Positions 8,658 to 19,693 are shown, numbered from the stretch's first letter. The stretch is DNA of 64,000 nucleotides from Klebsiella africana (GCF_020526085.1 NZ_CP084874.1:1922001-1986000); one strand, 5' to 3'. Notes: generated by a model not told the origin, from the letters alone. Made by a program: numbers and translations.

Positions 8658-9188
8658 TTAGCGGCCAAACAGATCGCGTTTTTTCGCTTTGAAAGGCTGA
8701 GCAATGATCACCAGAATAGCGACCAGCAGATAGGCAGCGAAAATCCCGACCAGCCATTGCGGCATCTCCAGCGACAGGAACTGCCACTGACGTACTGAAC
8801 AGTCTCCGGACGCAACGAAAACCTGCGGCAGCCATTTATCCAGCGGCAGCCAGGTTGGGAAGCGGGCGGCGAAATCGCAGGTCTGGAACGGTGACGGGTG
8901 CAGCTGGATCATCGTATGCTCCCACGCCAACTGTAGCCCGCGGACTGCACTGTACAGCCAAATCAGCATAGCGACATAGCGCAGCGGCGTCTTGGGAGCG
9001 ATGGCGCCCACCAGTCCTGCTCCCATGATGCCGAACAGCGCGCAGCGTTCGTAAATACACATCACACACGGTTGCAGCAGCATCACGTGCTGGAACCACA
9101 GCGCGACGAGTTCGAGAATGAAAGCGGTTAACGCCATCAGGAGCCAGGCACCGCGTCCCCTTGAGCACTGGTTTAAATATTGCAACAT
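8658..9188 (-). CDS. dsbB: DsbB, quinone-linked disulfide-generating membrane oxidase
   Basis: A 176-residue DsbB, the E. coli length. This inner-membrane protein reoxidises periplasmic DsbA and passes electrons to ubiquinone or menaquinone. It has four predicted membrane helices and both periplasmic cysteine pairs: CVMC (Cys41/Cys44) in the first loop, and the QTCDF and ASGDCSVRQ cysteines (about 104 and 130) in the second. The start at 9188 ([11 protein letters not shown]) has CAGGGA about 7 bp upstream; the ATG two codons earlier lies too close to it. It follows nhaB in the usual order. Confidence 0.96.
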   Translation of the reverse strand: MLQYLNQCSRGRGAWLLMALTAFILELVALWFQHVMLLQPCVMCIYERCALFGIMGAGLVGAIAPKTPLRYVAMLIWLYSAVRGLQLAWEHTMIQLHPSPFQTCDFAARFPTWLPLDKWLPQVFVASGDCSVRQWQFLSLEMPQWLVGIFAAYLLVAILVIIAQPFKAKKRDLFGR

Positions 9189-9287
9189 AATCATTTCCCT
9201 GGAAGATGCTAAATCATGGCAGTGTAAACGAAAACCGAACCGACGCCAGAGGCGCGGCGGAAAATATTCCGTAACGGGTTATTGAAT

Positions 9288-9307
9288 TGCCCGGGCGTGC
9301 CCGGGCA
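9288..9307. repeat. Perfect GC-rich inverted repeat after nhaB
   Basis: TGCCCGGGC-GT-GCCCGGGCA lies 11 bp past the nhaB stop. It is a strong 9-bp hairpin but no T-run follows on the minus strand, so it may protect the 3' end or act as a weak terminator. Confidence 0.5.
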
Positions 9308-9317
9308 TTGGGGTCCA

Positions 9318-10868
9318 TCAGGGCAGCGTGGGCGTCACCAGCCAACCGTGAGACAGTAGCCAGCTGGTGACCGGCATAAGCGTGAACTCGACGCATAACA
9401 GGCCGACCAGCGTCAGTACGATGGTGTAGGGCAGCGCCATCCATACCATACGTCCATAGGAGAGCCTGATAAGCGGCGCCAGGGCGGAAGTCAGCAGGAA
9501 GAGAAACGCCGCCTGGCCGTTCGGGGTGGCCACCGAGGGCAGGTTGGTGCCGGTATTGATCGCCACCGCCAGCATCTCAAACTGCGGCAGGCTGATGGCG
9601 CCGTGTTCGAGCGCCGCTTTCGCTTCGTTGATGTAGACCGTGCCGACAAACACGTTATCCGAAATGGACGACAGCAGGCCGTTGAACAGATAAAACAGCG
9701 ACAGCTGCGCGTGCGGCGAGGCCTGCAGGACAAACTCGATCACCGGCGTGAACAGCTGCTGGTCGATGATAACCGCCACAATGGAGAAGAAGACCGTCAG
9801 CAGCGCGGTAAAGGGTAACGCCTCGGTGAACGCCTTGCCAATGGCGTGCTCATCGGTGACGCCGGTAAAGGTGGTGGCGAGGATGATCACCGACAGGCCA
9901 ATCAGCCCGACCTCAGCCAGGTGAAAGGCGAGGGCGACGATCAGCCAGACGCCAATCACCGCCTGAGCGACCAGCCGCAGACGTTCCTGACGGCTACGCT
10001 GGGCACGGCTGCGCTGGTCAAAGTCCTGCAGCACTTTCCGCACCGCCGGCGGCAGCGGTTCGCCGTAGCCAAATAAATGATACTTTTCGACCAGCAGACA
10101 GGTTAACAGTCCGCAGACCATCACCGGCAAGGTTACGGGCGCCATGCGAAGAAAGAACTCGCCAAAATGCCAGCCCGCGGCTTTGGCGATAATCAGGTTT
10201 TGCGGCTCGCCGACCATGGTCATGACGCCACCCAGCGCGGTACCGACGCCGGCGTGCATCATCAGGCTGCGCAGAAAGCCGCGGAACTGCTCCAGCACTT
10301 CCCGGTAGTGCTGGTCGATATGGCTGTCGTCCAGCAGATCGTTATCATCAGGGCGAGCCGAAGCGACGCGGTGATAGATACCGTAGAATCCAACAGCGAC
10401 GCTAATCACCACCGCGACTACCGTCAGCGCATCGAGAAAAGCCGAGAGGAAGGCCGCCGCCAGGCAAAAAGCCAGCGACAGCAGCATTTTGCTGCGGATC
10501 CCCAGCAGCAGGCGCGTAAAGACGAACAGCAGCAGCTGTTTCATAAAGTAAATGCCTGCGACCATGAACATCAGCAGGAGCAAAACTTCCAGATTGTTGG
10601 CGATCTCTTCTCGCACATGCGCCGGGCTGGTCATGCCGATCAGCAGCGCTTCGATGGCCAGCAGACCACCCGGCAGCAGCGGATAACACTTCAGGGCCAT
10701 GGCGAGGGTAAAGATAAACTCAACCACCAGCAGCCAGCCGGCGACAAAGGGCGCCATGGCAAACACCAGCGGATTTACGATTAAGAAAATGATTAATGCC
10801 AGCTTATACCAGTCCGGCGACTGGCCAAGAAAATTGCGCCACAGCGCGCGGCCATAAGAAATTTCCAC
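9318..10868 (-). CDS. nhaB: NhaB Na+/H+ antiporter
   Basis: A 516-residue NhaB (513 in E. coli), an electrogenic inner-membrane Na+/H+ antiporter that expels sodium at neutral to alkaline pH. The N-terminus [22 protein letters not shown] and the very hydrophobic body, with about 12 membrane segments, match the family. Characteristic segments include [20 protein letters not shown] and [17 protein letters not shown]. It is transcribed divergently from fadR and upstream of dsbB, with 129 bp between them. No truncation or frameshift seen. Confidence 0.97.
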   Translation of the reverse strand: MEISYGRALWRNFLGQSPDWYKLALIIFLIVNPLVFAMAPFVAGWLLVVEFIFTLAMALKCYPLLPGGLLAIEALLIGMTSPAHVREEIANNLEVLLLLMFMVAGIYFMKQLLLFVFTRLLLGIRSKMLLSLAFCLAAAFLSAFLDALTVVAVVISVAVGFYGIYHRVASARPDDNDLLDDSHIDQHYREVLEQFRGFLRSLMMHAGVGTALGGVMTMVGEPQNLIIAKAAGWHFGEFFLRMAPVTLPVMVCGLLTCLLVEKYHLFGYGEPLPPAVRKVLQDFDQRSRAQRSRQERLRLVAQAVIGVWLIVALAFHLAEVGLIGLSVIILATTFTGVTDEHAIGKAFTEALPFTALLTVFFSIVAVIIDQQLFTPVIEFVLQASPHAQLSLFYLFNGLLSSISDNVFVGTVYINEAKAALEHGAISLPQFEMLAVAINTGTNLPSVATPNGQAAFLFLLTSALAPLIRLSYGRMVWMALPYTIVLTLVGLLCVEFTLMPVTSWLLSHGWLVTPTLP

Positions 10869-11067
10869 GACAGAATCCTTCCCCGTCTATGAGTGCATGG
10901 TTTTGTGCATAACGATTGGCAAGAGTACCAGTTGAGTAAAATGAGAAGCAACTTTCTTCGCGCCGCAGCATTGGCCCGTTGGGATAAGGAAAAGCGCAAA
11001 GTAAAAGCGGAAAATGAAACGGCGATCCCTTTTTAATTCACTTGCCATGCTATCTGCCCTATAGCGG

Positions 11068-11084
11068 CTCTGGTATGATGAGTA
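11068..11084 (+). promoter_or_regulatory. FadR-type operator overlapping the fadR promoter
   Basis: CTCTGGTATGATGAGTA fits the FadR operator pattern (CTGGT..GA..GT). It contains the extended -10 TGGTATGAT (TATGAT at 11074-11079), predicting a start near 11086, 31 bp before the fadR ATG. FadR bound here would shut its own promoter. Inferred from sequence. Confidence 0.6.
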
Positions 11085-11116
11085 CAATTGTAACGCTGTG
11101 TAATGGAAATCTTACT

Positions 11117-11836
11117 ATGGTCATTAAGGCGCAGAGCCCTGCGGGTTTCGCGGAAGAGTACATCATTGAGAGTATCTGGAATAACCGCTTCCCTCCTGGA
11201 TCGATTCTCCCCGCTGAACGCGAGCTTTCTGAGCTGATCGGTGTCACCCGCACCACCCTGCGCGAAGTGCTGCAGCGTCTGGCCCGTGATGGCTGGCTGA
11301 CCATTCAGCATGGTAAACCCACCAAAGTGAACAACTTTTGGGAAACCTCCGGGCTGAATATCCTTGAAACCCTGGCGCGCCTCGATCACGACAGTGTGCC
11401 GCAGCTGATTGATAATCTGCTCTCCGTGCGCACCAACATTTCCACGATTTTTATCCGCACCGCGTTTCGTCAGCATCCGGATAAAGCGCTGGCGGTCCTG
11501 GACAGCGCCCGGGAAGTGGAAGACCACGCCGACGCCTTTGCCGACCTCGATTACAACATTTTCCGCGGTCTGGCGTTCGCCTCCGGTAACCCGATCTATG
11601 GCCTGATCCTCAACGGCATGAAGGGGTTGTATACCCGCATTGGCCGCCACTATTTCTCCAGCCCGGAAGCGCGCAGCCTGGCGCTCGGCTTTTATCATCA
11701 GCTGGCGAAGGTATGTGAAGCTGGCCTGCACGATCAGGTGTATGAGCTGGTTCGCCGCTATGGCCATGACAGCGGCGAGATCTGGCACCGGATGCAGAAA
11801 TCGCTGCCCGGCGATTTAGCCATGAATATGCGTTAA
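11117..11836 (+). CDS. fadR: FadR, acyl-CoA-responsive GntR regulator of fatty-acid metabolism
   Basis: A 239-residue FadR, the E. coli length. This GntR-family DNA-binding protein represses beta-oxidation genes such as fadD and activates unsaturated fatty-acid synthesis genes; long-chain acyl-CoA releases it from DNA. The winged-helix domain (about 1-75) contains [23 protein letters not shown]; the C-terminal all-helical acyl-CoA domain includes [19 protein letters not shown] and [14 protein letters not shown] 11117 gives the canonical [15 protein letters not shown]. The frame is also open upstream to 11042, but that would cover the promoter and operator. Confidence 0.98.
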   Translation: MVIKAQSPAGFAEEYIIESIWNNRFPPGSILPAERELSELIGVTRTTLREVLQRLARDGWLTIQHGKPTKVNNFWETSGLNILETLARLDHDSVPQLIDNLLSVRTNISTIFIRTAFRQHPDKALAVLDSAREVEDHADAFADLDYNIFRGLAFASGNPIYGLILNGMKGLYTRIGRHYFSSPEARSLALGFYHQLAKVCEAGLHDQVYELVRRYGHDSGEIWHRMQKSLPGDLAMNMR

Positions 11837-11864
11837 GCCGGCTGTTCGCGATCGTTAAACAGAA

Positions 11865-11895
11865 CAAGGGGGCCAATGGCCCCCTTGGTTATTTT
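11865..11895. terminator. Bidirectional terminator between fadR and ycgB
   Basis: A perfect 10-bp stem CAAGGGGGCC-AAT-GGCCCCCTTG lies between the two convergent genes, followed by GTTATTTTA on the plus strand. Confidence 0.75.
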
Positions 11896-11910
11896 ACTCG
11901 CCCCGCAATG

Positions 11911-13443
11911 CTATAGCGCGTTCGGCCGCGCCGGGCAGCGGTCCAGCAACTCAATGCTCCCGTCGGCGTTCTGCTGCTCCAGCAGCACATCGAACCCCCA
12001 AAGACGATGCACATGCTTCAGCACTTCGCGCCGGCCTTTGTCCAGCGGGACGCGGTTGTGTGGCACATAACGCAAGGTCAGCGAGCGGTCGCCGCGCAGG
12101 TCAACATTCCACACCTGGATATTCGGCTCAAGATTGCTGAGGTTATACTGCGCCGAGAGCTTGTTGCGGATCTCGCGATAACCCTCTTCGTTGTGAATCG
12201 CCGAGATCTCCAGATAATTGTTGTGATCGTCGTCGAGCACGGTAAAGAAGCGGAAATCGCGCATGATCTTCGGCGACAGGAACTGACTGATAAAACTTTC
12301 ATCCTTGAAGTCGCGCATGGCGAAATGCAGCGTTTCCAGCCAGTCAGAACCGGCGATATCCGGGAACCAGTACTTATCCTCTTCCGTGGGCGACTGACAG
12401 ATGCGCTTGATGTCCTGGAACATGGCGAAGCCCAGCGCATAGGGGTTAATCCCGCTGTACCACGGACTGTTGTACGGCGGCTGGAACACCACGTTGGTGT
12501 GACTGTGGAGAAACTCCAGCATAAAGCGCTCAGTCACTTTCCCTTCATCGTAGAGATGGTTGAGGATGGTGTAGTGCCAGAAGGTGGCCCACCCCTCGTT
12601 CATCACCTGGGTCTGTTTCTGCGGGTAGAAATACTGGCTGACTTTACGCACGATGCGCAGGATCTCGCGCTGCCACGATTCGAGCAGCGGGGCGTTCTTC
12701 TCCATAAAGTACAGCAGGTTCTCCTGCGGTTCGGAAGGGTAGCGGCGCGCGGCTTCAATCGCCTTCTCCTCTTCCCGTTTCGGCAGGGTGCGCCACAGCA
12801 TATTCACCTGGCTTTGCAGATACTCTTCCCGACTTTTCTGCCGCGCTTTCTCCTCCTGCAGAGAGATTTTTTGCGGGCGTTTATAGCGGTCGACGCCGTA
12901 GTTCATCAGCGCGTGACAGGAGTCGAGCAGTTTCTCCACTTCGTCAACGCCATAGCGTTCTTCGCACTCGGTAATGTATTTGCGGGCGAAGATCAGGTAG
13001 TCGATGATCGAGCTGGCGTCGGTCCAGCTGCGAAATAGATAGTTATTTTTAAAGAATGAGTTATGCCCATAGCAGGCGTGCGCCATCACCAGCGCCTGCA
13101 TGGTGATGGTGTTTTCTTCCATCAGGTAGGCGATACAAGGGTTGGAGTTGATGACTATCTCATACGCCAGGCCCTGCTGGCCGTGCTTATAGGCCTGCTC
13201 GGTCTCAATGAATTTTTTGCCAAACGACCAGTGCGGATAGTTGATGGGCATCCCGACGCTGGAGTAGGCGTCCATCATCTGCTCGGAAGTAATGACTTCG
13301 ATCTGGTGCGGGTAGGTGTCAAGACGATAGAGCTTGGCGACCCGGTCCACTTCGGCCAGGTAGGTCTCCAGTAACTCGAACGTCCAGTCGGGTCCATCGC
13401 TTAAACGGGTGGTGTCCCTGTTCATGGAGTCAATCGTAGCCAT
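11911..13443 (-). CDS. ycgB: YcgB, SpoVR-family protein
   Basis: A 510-residue SpoVR-family protein, the E. coli YcgB length. In Bacillus, SpoVR affects spore cortex formation; in enterobacteria the family is stress and stationary-phase associated and its activity is unknown. The start at 13443 (MATIDSMNRDTTRLSDGPDW) gives the family N-terminus; a longer in-frame start at 13563 adds 40 unconserved residues. Conserved stretches include NEGWATFWHYTILNHLYD with its His and Glu residues, and YNSPWYSGINPYALGF. The kinase gene yeaG and the yeaH gene, often linked to this family elsewhere, are not nearby. Convergent with fadR. Confidence 0.95.
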   Translation of the reverse strand: MATIDSMNRDTTRLSDGPDWTFELLETYLAEVDRVAKLYRLDTYPHQIEVITSEQMMDAYSSVGMPINYPHWSFGKKFIETEQAYKHGQQGLAYEIVINSNPCIAYLMEENTITMQALVMAHACYGHNSFFKNNYLFRSWTDASSIIDYLIFARKYITECEERYGVDEVEKLLDSCHALMNYGVDRYKRPQKISLQEEKARQKSREEYLQSQVNMLWRTLPKREEEKAIEAARRYPSEPQENLLYFMEKNAPLLESWQREILRIVRKVSQYFYPQKQTQVMNEGWATFWHYTILNHLYDEGKVTERFMLEFLHSHTNVVFQPPYNSPWYSGINPYALGFAMFQDIKRICQSPTEEDKYWFPDIAGSDWLETLHFAMRDFKDESFISQFLSPKIMRDFRFFTVLDDDHNNYLEISAIHNEEGYREIRNKLSAQYNLSNLEPNIQVWNVDLRGDRSLTLRYVPHNRVPLDKGRREVLKHVHRLWGFDVLLEQQNADGSIELLDRCPARPNAL

Positions 13444-13661
13444 TAGCGCGCCCTCGTTGTTGTTGGTTTTCTCTGAACGGAAAACCTCTAAACAAGCATA
13501 GAACACCGGATGGCAAACTGTATCGTCAGACAATTTCTTTTCTTCGCGATTTCTCCATCTCAAAGCCGTTTTTTGCGCTTATTTACAGAATTTAATGCTG
13601 GGTAAAAATAAAGCGCAGCATGAGATCGTAAATCTCGCAGCGCAGGGCTGGTGCGGTTTGC

Positions 13662-13704
13662 TGTGAGTTAAGTCACCATAAATAAAGCGTATGTTGAATA
13701 ATAT
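13662..13704 (+). promoter_or_regulatory. CRP site and -10 element of the dadAX promoter
   Basis: TGTGA-GTTAAG-TCACC (13662-13677) matches 9 of 10 conserved CRP bases. A -10 TAATAT follows at 13699-13704, so the predicted start near 13711 puts the CRP centre at about -41.5, the class II position. E. coli dad is CRP- and Lrp-controlled; the AT-rich leader could carry Lrp sites, but none were resolved. Confidence 0.65.
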
Positions 13705-13764
13705 TTTCAACTGAGTTATCAATTTGTAATTAGATGATTGTTCTTTAACTGTTACGGAGTCGCT

Positions 13765-15063
13765 ATGCGTGTCGTCATACTGGGAAGTGGGGTGGTTGGG
13801 GTAGCCAGCGCGTGGTATTTGAGTCAGGCGGGTCATGAGGTGACGGTTATCGACCGTCAGCCCGGTCCGGCGGAGGAGACCAGCGCGGCCAACGCCGGGC
13901 AGATTTCTCCCGGCTATGCGGCGCCCTGGGCGGCGCCGGGGGTGCCGCTGAAGGCGATCAAATGGATGTTTCAGCGCCATGCGCCGCTGGCGATCGGTCT
14001 TGACGGCACCTCGTTTCAGCTGAAGTGGATGTGGCAGATGCTGCGCAACTGCGACACGCGCCACTATATGGAGAACAAAGGCCGGATGGTGCGCCTGGCG
14101 GAATACAGCCGCGACTGCCTGAAGGCGCTGCGCGACACTACCGGCATTCAGTATGAAGGGCGTCAGGGCGGGACGCTGCAGCTGTTCCGGACCGCCAAAC
14201 AGTATGAAAATGCCACCCGCGATATCGCGGTGTTGGAAGACGCCGGTGTGCCGTATCAGCTGCTGGAAGCGAAGCGGTTGGCGGAGGTGGAGCCGGCGCT
14301 GGCGGAGGTCAGCCACAAACTGACCGGCGGCCTGCGCCTGCCCAATGATGAAACCGGCGACTGCCAGCTGTTTACCACCCGTCTGGCGGCGATGGCGGAA
14401 CAGGCCGGCGTGACCTTCCGCTTCAACACCGCAGTGGACGCGCTGCTGCAGGAGGGCGATCGCATTGCCGGGGTGAAATGCGGCGATGAGATTATCAAGG
14501 GCGACGCCTATGTGATGGCCTTCGGCTCCTACTCAACCGCGATGCTTAAAGGGCTGGTGGATATACCGGTCTACCCGCTGAAAGGCTACTCATTGACCAT
14601 TCCGATTGCCCAGGAGGACGGCGCGCCGGTTTCCACTATTCTTGATGAGACTTACAAAATCGCCATTACCCGCTTCGATCAGCGCATTCGCGTCGGCGGC
14701 ATGGCCGAGATCGTCGGTTTTAACAAAGCGCTGCTACAGCCGCGTCGCGAAACCCTGGAGATGGTGGTGCGCGACCTGTTCCCGCGCGGCGGCCACGTGG
14801 AGCAGGCGACGTTCTGGACCGGCCTGCGGCCGATGACGCCGGACGGCACCCCGGTAGTTGGGCGCACGGCGTTTAAAAATCTGTGGCTCAACACCGGCCA
14901 CGGCACCCTCGGCTGGACCATGGCCTGCGGTTCCGGGCAGCTTATCAGCGATCTGATCTCCGGGCGCACGCCGGCGATCCCTTACGACGATCTGGCGGTT
15001 GCCCGTTACCGCCCCGGTTTTACCCCGGCGCGCCCGCAGCACCTGCACGGCGCACACAACTAA
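13765..15063 (+). CDS. dadA: D-amino acid dehydrogenase DadA
   Basis: A 432-residue DadA, the E. coli length. This membrane-associated FAD enzyme oxidises D-alanine and other D-amino acids to keto acids and ammonia, passing electrons to the respiratory chain. The N-terminal dinucleotide-binding motif [13 protein letters not shown] (residues 7-19) ends with the acidic strand VIDRQ; the C-terminal FAD motif is [18 protein letters not shown] 13765 has ACGGAG 8 bp upstream; an ATG nine codons earlier lacks one. dadX begins 9 bp after the stop, so they form one operon that racemises L-alanine and degrades the D form. Confidence 0.97.
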   Translation: MRVVILGSGVVGVASAWYLSQAGHEVTVIDRQPGPAEETSAANAGQISPGYAAPWAAPGVPLKAIKWMFQRHAPLAIGLDGTSFQLKWMWQMLRNCDTRHYMENKGRMVRLAEYSRDCLKALRDTTGIQYEGRQGGTLQLFRTAKQYENATRDIAVLEDAGVPYQLLEAKRLAEVEPALAEVSHKLTGGLRLPNDETGDCQLFTTRLAAMAEQAGVTFRFNTAVDALLQEGDRIAGVKCGDEIIKGDAYVMAFGSYSTAMLKGLVDIPVYPLKGYSLTIPIAQEDGAPVSTILDETYKIAITRFDQRIRVGGMAEIVGFNKALLQPRRETLEMVVRDLFPRGGHVEQATFWTGLRPMTPDGTPVVGRTAFKNLWLNTGHGTLGWTMACGSGQLISDLISGRTPAIPYDDLAVARYRPGFTPARPQHLHGAHN

Positions 15064-15072
15064 GGAGCTTGC

Positions 15073-16143
15073 ATGACCCGTCCGGTAGTGGCCAGCATCG
15101 ACCTGCTGGCCTTGCGGCAGAATTTACAGATAGTGCGTCGCGCGGCCCCCGGGTCGCGCCTGTGGGCAGTGGTCAAAGCCAATGCCTATGGCCATGGCGT
15201 CGCACGAGTATGGAGTGCGTTAAGCGCGGCGGATGGTTTCGCCTTGCTCAATCTGGAAGAGGCGATCCTGCTGCGCGAGCAGGGCTGGAAAGGCCCGATC
15301 CTGCTGCTGGAGGGTTTCTTCCATGCCGATGAGCTGGCGGTGCTGGATCAATATCGTTTAACCACCAGCGTCCACAGCAACTGGCAAATTAAGGCTCTGC
15401 AGCAGGCGAAGCTGCGCGCGCCGCTGGATATCTATCTCAAGGTGAACAGCGGCATGAACCGGCTGGGCTTTATGCCTGAGCGGGTGCACACCGTCTGGCA
15501 GCAGCTGCGGGCGATAAGTAACGTCGGCGAGATGACGCTGATGTCGCACTTCGCGGAGGCGGAGAATCCGCAGGGCATTGTCGAGCCGATGCGCCGTATC
15601 GAACAGGCGGCGGAGGGGCTGGATTGCCCGCGCTCGCTGGCCAACTCGGCGGCGACCCTCTGGCATCCGGAAGCGCATTTTGACTGGGTGCGTCCGGGCA
15701 TCGTGCTGTATGGCGCGTCGCCTTCCGGGCAGTGGCAGGACATCGCGAACACCGGGCTGAAGCCGGTGATGACGCTGCGCAGCGAAATCATCGGCGTGCA
15801 GAATCTGCGCGCCGGCGAGGCGATTGGCTATGGCGGCCTGTACCGCACCACCCAGGAGCAGCGGATTGGTATCGTCGCCTGCGGCTATGCCGATGGCTAT
15901 CCGCGGGTGGCGCCGAGCGGCACGCCGGTGCTGGTGGACGGCGTACGCACCACCACCGTTGGACGTGTGTCGATGGATATGCTGGCGGTCGATTTAACGC
16001 CCTGTCCGCAGGCCGGGATCGGCGCGCCGGTCGAGCTGTGGGGCAAAGAGATTAAAATCGACGACGTGGCGGCCAGCAGCGGCACCGTCGGCTATGAGCT
16101 GATGTGCGCCCTGGCGCCGCGGGTGCCGGTTGTGACCCTGTAA
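15073..16143 (+). CDS. dadX: Catabolic alanine racemase DadX
   Basis: A 356-residue PLP-dependent alanine racemase that converts L-alanine to D-alanine for DadA. The fold-III PLP lysine lies in [10 protein letters not shown] (Lys near residue 35), and the second catalytic base Tyr in the GYGGLYRT region (about 255). The C-terminal [14 protein letters not shown] motif is typical. AAGGAG sits 6 bp before ATG 15073. It is 9 bp downstream of dadA and ends 16 bp from convergent cvrA. The anabolic racemase gene alr is not in this window. Confidence 0.97.
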   Translation: MTRPVVASIDLLALRQNLQIVRRAAPGSRLWAVVKANAYGHGVARVWSALSAADGFALLNLEEAILLREQGWKGPILLLEGFFHADELAVLDQYRLTTSVHSNWQIKALQQAKLRAPLDIYLKVNSGMNRLGFMPERVHTVWQQLRAISNVGEMTLMSHFAEAENPQGIVEPMRRIEQAAEGLDCPRSLANSAATLWHPEAHFDWVRPGIVLYGASPSGQWQDIANTGLKPVMTLRSEIIGVQNLRAGEAIGYGGLYRTTQEQRIGIVACGYADGYPRVAPSGTPVLVDGVRTTTVGRVSMDMLAVDLTPCPQAGIGAPVELWGKEIKIDDVAASSGTVGYELMCALAPRVPVVTL

Positions 16144-16159
16144 CCTATTTCGGGGCGGA

Positions 16160-17893
16160 TCACTCCGCCTCGTCTTCCGCGACCCGCACCCCGACCTTCA
16201 GCACGTGATCGTTCTCTTTCTCCGCCACCGTCCACACCATCCCGGCGAACTCCACCTGATCGCCCACCACCGGCGCGGCGCCCAGCAGCTGTTGCACCAC
16301 TTCCCCGAGCGACTGCTGATGCTCGCGGAACTCCTCTCCGCCGTCGAGACCGTAGATTTGCGCTACATCGGCGAAGCGGGCCTCAGCATCAAGAATAAAG
16401 TCGCCGAAAAAGCGCTGATCGAGCGCCACCGGCGGCGACTGGCTGAACATTTTGCCCAGCGCTGGCAGGTCGTGCTCACGGCCAATGACGCACAGGATAT
16501 CACCTTCCCGCAGGCGAGTGCTGCCGGTAGGGTGCAGCAAGGCATTGTTGCGAAACAGCGCGGCAATCCGCGTCTCCGGCGGCATATGTAGATCGCGCAG
16601 CGCCGCGCCGATGCACCACTTATCGGCGCCCAGCTGATAGACAAACTGCTCCCACGGGTTTTCCGGATGAATATCCAGCCCGACGCGGGAGATGGGCCAG
16701 CTGATGGGCGGCACCACCACTTTGGCTTTTTTCGCCGCCCACGACAGCGAAGTGCCCTGCAGCAGCAGCGACACCAGTACCACGAAGAAGGCGACATTGA
16801 AGAACAGACGGGCGTTGTCCAGCCCGGCCATCATCGGGAATACCGCGAGAATAATGGGCACCGCGCCGCGCAGGCCAACCCAGCTGATAAACACTCGTTC
16901 GCGCAGGTTAAAGCCGCGAAACGGCAGCAGACCGGCAAACACCGACAGCGGACGAGCAATGAATATCATCCACATCGACAGCAGCAGCGCCGGGATGGCG
17001 ATCGGCAGCAGGTCCGAGGGCGTCACCAGCAGGCCCAGCACCAGGAACATGGCGATCTGCGCCAGCCACGCCAGACCGTCGAAGTTCTGCAGGATACCGT
17101 GCCGGTTGCGGATCGGTCGGTTGCCCAGCAGAAAGCCGCAGAGATAGACGGCGAGGATACCGCTGCCGTCGAGGGTGGTGGTGACGGCAAAAATCATGAT
17201 CCCGCCGCTCAGCGCCAGCAGCGGATAGAGGCCGGCGGGCAACACGATGCGGTTAATCATCTGCAGCAGCAGGTAGCCGCCACCGAGGCCGATGGCGATC
17301 CCGAGGCCGAACTGCTGGATGATATGCACGGCGAACATCCAGCTGAGGCCGGTTTGGTGCTGCTGGATCATTTCGATCAGGGTGATGGTCAGGAAGACCG
17401 CCATCGGGTCGTTACTGCCTGACTCAATCTCCAGCGTTGAGCCGACGCGCTCGTTGAGCCCCTTGCCGCCGAGCAGCGAGAAGACCGCCGCGGCGTCGGT
17501 GGAGCCGACAATGGCGCCGATCAGCAGGCCTTCGATCAGATCCAGCTTAAACAACCAGGCCGCCATCATCCCGGTCAGCGCCGAGGTGATCAGTACCCCG
17601 ACCGTCGCCAGCGACAGCGCGGGCCACAGTGCGACGCGAAAGGAGCTGGCCTGGGTGCGCATCCCACCGTCCAGCAGGATCACCGCCAGCGCCAGGTTAC
17701 TCACCATGTAGGCGAAGGGGTAATTGTCGAAGGGGATGCCGCCGATGCCGTCAATGCCTGCCAGCATCCCGATGGCCAGAAAGATGACCAGGATCGGGAT
17801 GCCAAGGCGCGAAGAAAAGGAGCTCAATAAGATACTGCAGGTTACTAAAACAGAACCCAGAATAAACAGACTAATGACCGCAGCGGCGTCCAA
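16160..17893 (-). CDS. cvrA: CvrA/NhaP2 potassium/proton antiporter
   Basis: A 577-residue CPA1-family cation antiporter (CvrA, NhaP2). The first 390 residues form about 12-13 membrane helices with the cation-binding [10 protein letters not shown] motif and [10 protein letters not shown] cytoplasmic TrkA-C/RCK_C-type domain follows (about 400-480, with [10 protein letters not shown] and GREHDLPAL), then a CorC_HlyC-like C-terminal domain. The family exports K+ (and Na+ in some species) against protons and helps growth at low osmolarity or high K+. It starts 92 bp after the ldcA stop on the same strand and ends close to dadX. Length matches E. coli. Confidence 0.95.
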   Translation of the reverse strand: MDAAAVISLFILGSVLVTCSILLSSFSSRLGIPILVIFLAIGMLAGIDGIGGIPFDNYPFAYMVSNLALAVILLDGGMRTQASSFRVALWPALSLATVGVLITSALTGMMAAWLFKLDLIEGLLIGAIVGSTDAAAVFSLLGGKGLNERVGSTLEIESGSNDPMAVFLTITLIEMIQQHQTGLSWMFAVHIIQQFGLGIAIGLGGGYLLLQMINRIVLPAGLYPLLALSGGIMIFAVTTTLDGSGILAVYLCGFLLGNRPIRNRHGILQNFDGLAWLAQIAMFLVLGLLVTPSDLLPIAIPALLLSMWMIFIARPLSVFAGLLPFRGFNLRERVFISWVGLRGAVPIILAVFPMMAGLDNARLFFNVAFFVVLVSLLLQGTSLSWAAKKAKVVVPPISWPISRVGLDIHPENPWEQFVYQLGADKWCIGAALRDLHMPPETRIAALFRNNALLHPTGSTRLREGDILCVIGREHDLPALGKMFSQSPPVALDQRFFGDFILDAEARFADVAQIYGLDGGEEFREHQQSLGEVVQQLLGAAPVVGDQVEFAGMVWTVAEKENDHVLKVGVRVAEDEAE

Positions 17894-17985
17894 TGTTCAC
17901 GTACTCCCTGACTGGCGTGAAAAAATGGCTAAAAGTGACACTATTTTAACAATTCGCAGGGGATCCGCCTATGCGTTCGGGAAAT

Positions 17986-18900
17986 TTATTCTGCCAGCAC
18001 CGGGTGGCCACCGATCGTCAGGGTGGTGACCGCCGCCTGATTCACCAGGCGCGCGCGGGCGCCCAGCGGCAGGGTCACCGTGCGCTGCTCGTGGCCAAAC
18101 TCCAGGCCACTAATCAGCGGCAGGGAGAGCTGCTGGCGAAGATAATCAAAGACCTGCGGCAAATCGTATCCCGCGTCATAGTCGTTCGGCGCGCTGCCGG
18201 TGAAGCTGCCGAAGATCACCGCTTTCTGCGCCGCCAGCACACCGCTGTGTAACAGCTGAAGCAGCATGCGCTCGACGCGGAACGGGTGCTCGTTAATATC
18301 CTCCACCACCAGGATGCCGTCGCGGATCGCCGGCAGCCACGGCGTGCCGATAAGCGAGGTCAGCATCGCCAGATTTCCCCCCCACAGGGTGCCTTCCACC
18401 CGGCAGTTCGGCCCTTCCCCCGGCCATTCGAGGGTGAATTCCGGCTGGCGCAGCGCCTGCCAGAAATGATGCTCGGTAAACGGGTCGAGGCTCTCCGCGC
18501 CGAAATTACCGGCAAGCATTGGCCCGCTGAAGGTGATGACGTTGCCCGCGGCCAGCAGGCCCGACTGGATAGCGGTGAAATCGCTGTGGCCGCAAATCAG
18601 CAGCGGGTCGCGCTGCTGGCGGGCAACCAACCCCTGCCAGTCGATATGCGGCAGCAGGCGACTGGCGCCGTAGCCGCCGCGCACGGCGAGGACGATACGG
18701 TTGCGCCCGGGCAGCTGGGCCAGCTGGTTAATATCGGCCAGCCGTTCATGTTCAGTCCCGGCGAAACGCTGCTGCCGGCGGGGAATGACCTGCTGGTGGG
18801 CCACCTCGTGTCCGGCCTGCTGCAGACGCTCGACGCCGCGGGCTGCTGCCTGCTGGTTGATGCAATAACCGGATGGCGCGACCAGATAAAACTGAGACAT
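17986..18900 (-). CDS. ldcA: Murein tetrapeptide L,D-carboxypeptidase LdcA
   Basis: A 304-residue cytoplasmic serine peptidase (family S66) that removes the terminal D-Ala from recycled murein tetrapeptides. The nucleophile Ser lies in CGHSDFTAIQ (about residue 106); the charge-relay Glu and His are expected in the NEHPFRVERML region and the FGHEQRTVTLPLG segment near residue 270. The start at 18900 is preceded by AAGGAATT. It is divergent from emtA, another murein-turnover gene, with cvrA downstream, the E. coli arrangement. Confidence 0.95.
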   Translation of the reverse strand: MSQFYLVAPSGYCINQQAAARGVERLQQAGHEVAHQQVIPRRQQRFAGTEHERLADINQLAQLPGRNRIVLAVRGGYGASRLLPHIDWQGLVARQQRDPLLICGHSDFTAIQSGLLAAGNVITFSGPMLAGNFGAESLDPFTEHHFWQALRQPEFTLEWPGEGPNCRVEGTLWGGNLAMLTSLIGTPWLPAIRDGILVVEDINEHPFRVERMLLQLLHSGVLAAQKAVIFGSFTGSAPNDYDAGYDLPQVFDYLRQQLSLPLISGLEFGHEQRTVTLPLGARARLVNQAAVTTLTIGGHPVLAE

Positions 18901-19074
18901 GATAATTCCTTGCTATGAATGAAAGGGTTATGATGCCGCCTGGAATGGCGATTGTCATCTCCAGGTGGCTAACTTCAGTCCGCACCCGTCATCCTTCAGG
19001 CTGTCGGCAGGCGGGGACGTACCGCTGCCGTTGTCCTGCAGCATGATGGCGTTTGGGTAGATAAGGATAGATGT

Positions 19075-19686
19075 GTGAAATTGAGATGGTTGCTTATTTT
19101 AGTCGTTTTTCTGGCCGGTTGTAGTTCGAAACATGATTACACCAATCCGCCATGGAACCCCGAGGTGCCGGTGAAGCGAGCGATGCAGTGGATGCCGATC
19201 AGTGAAAAAGCCGGTGCCGCCTGGGGCGTGGATCCGCAGCTGATCACGGCGATCATCGCCATTGAGTCGGGCGGTAATCCTGCGGTGGTGAGTAAATCCG
19301 GTGCCGTCGGGCTGATGCAGCTCAAGCCGTCGACCTCCGGACGCGATGTCTATCGGCGGATGGGCTGGCGCGGCGAGCCGTCGGTCAGCGAGCTGAAAAA
19401 CCCGGAACGTAATATCTCGATGGGGGCCGCCTACCTGAGCATTCTGGAGAACGGTCCGCTGGCGGGGATCAAAGACCCGCAGGTGATGCGCTACGCGGTG
19501 GTGGTCTCCTATGCCAATGGCGCCGGTGCGCTGCTGCGTACCTTCTCCTCGAACCGCCAGGACGCCATCGAGGAGATTAACGATCTCGATGCCGATGAGT
19601 TTTTCGAACATGTGGTGAAAAAACACCCGGCGCCGCAGGCGCCGCGCTATATCTGGAAACTACAGAAAGCGCTGGACGCCATGTAG
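19075..19686 (+). CDS. emtA: EmtA/MltE endo-type membrane-bound lytic transglycosylase
   Basis: A 203-residue outer-membrane lytic transglycosylase that cleaves glycan strands internally to give 1,6-anhydromuropeptides. GTG at 19075 begins [18 protein letters not shown], a signal peptide with lipobox LAGC. The SLT domain shows the catalytic Glu in [11 protein letters not shown] (about residue 64), then [16 protein letters not shown] and ISMGAAYL. Length equals E. coli MltE. A strong 10-bp hairpin follows the stop at 19694-19720. Confidence 0.96.
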   Translation: MKLRWLLILVVFLAGCSSKHDYTNPPWNPEVPVKRAMQWMPISEKAGAAWGVDPQLITAIIAIESGGNPAVVSKSGAVGLMQLKPSTSGRDVYRRMGWRGEPSVSELKNPERNISMGAAYLSILENGPLAGIKDPQVMRYAVVVSYANGAGALLRTFSSNRQDAIEEINDLDADEFFEHVVKKHPAPQAPRYIWKLQKALDAM

Positions 19687-19693
19687 GCCTATG

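Noticed and set aside
10167..10784. 205-codon plus-strand ORF inside nhaB
   Set aside because: A shadow of the highly conserved nhaB on the other strand; Gln/Arg/His-rich product typical of antisense frames.
12007..13038. 343-codon plus-strand ORF opposite ycgB
   Set aside because: Antisense shadow of ycgB; no start signals and low-complexity Val/Arg-rich translation.
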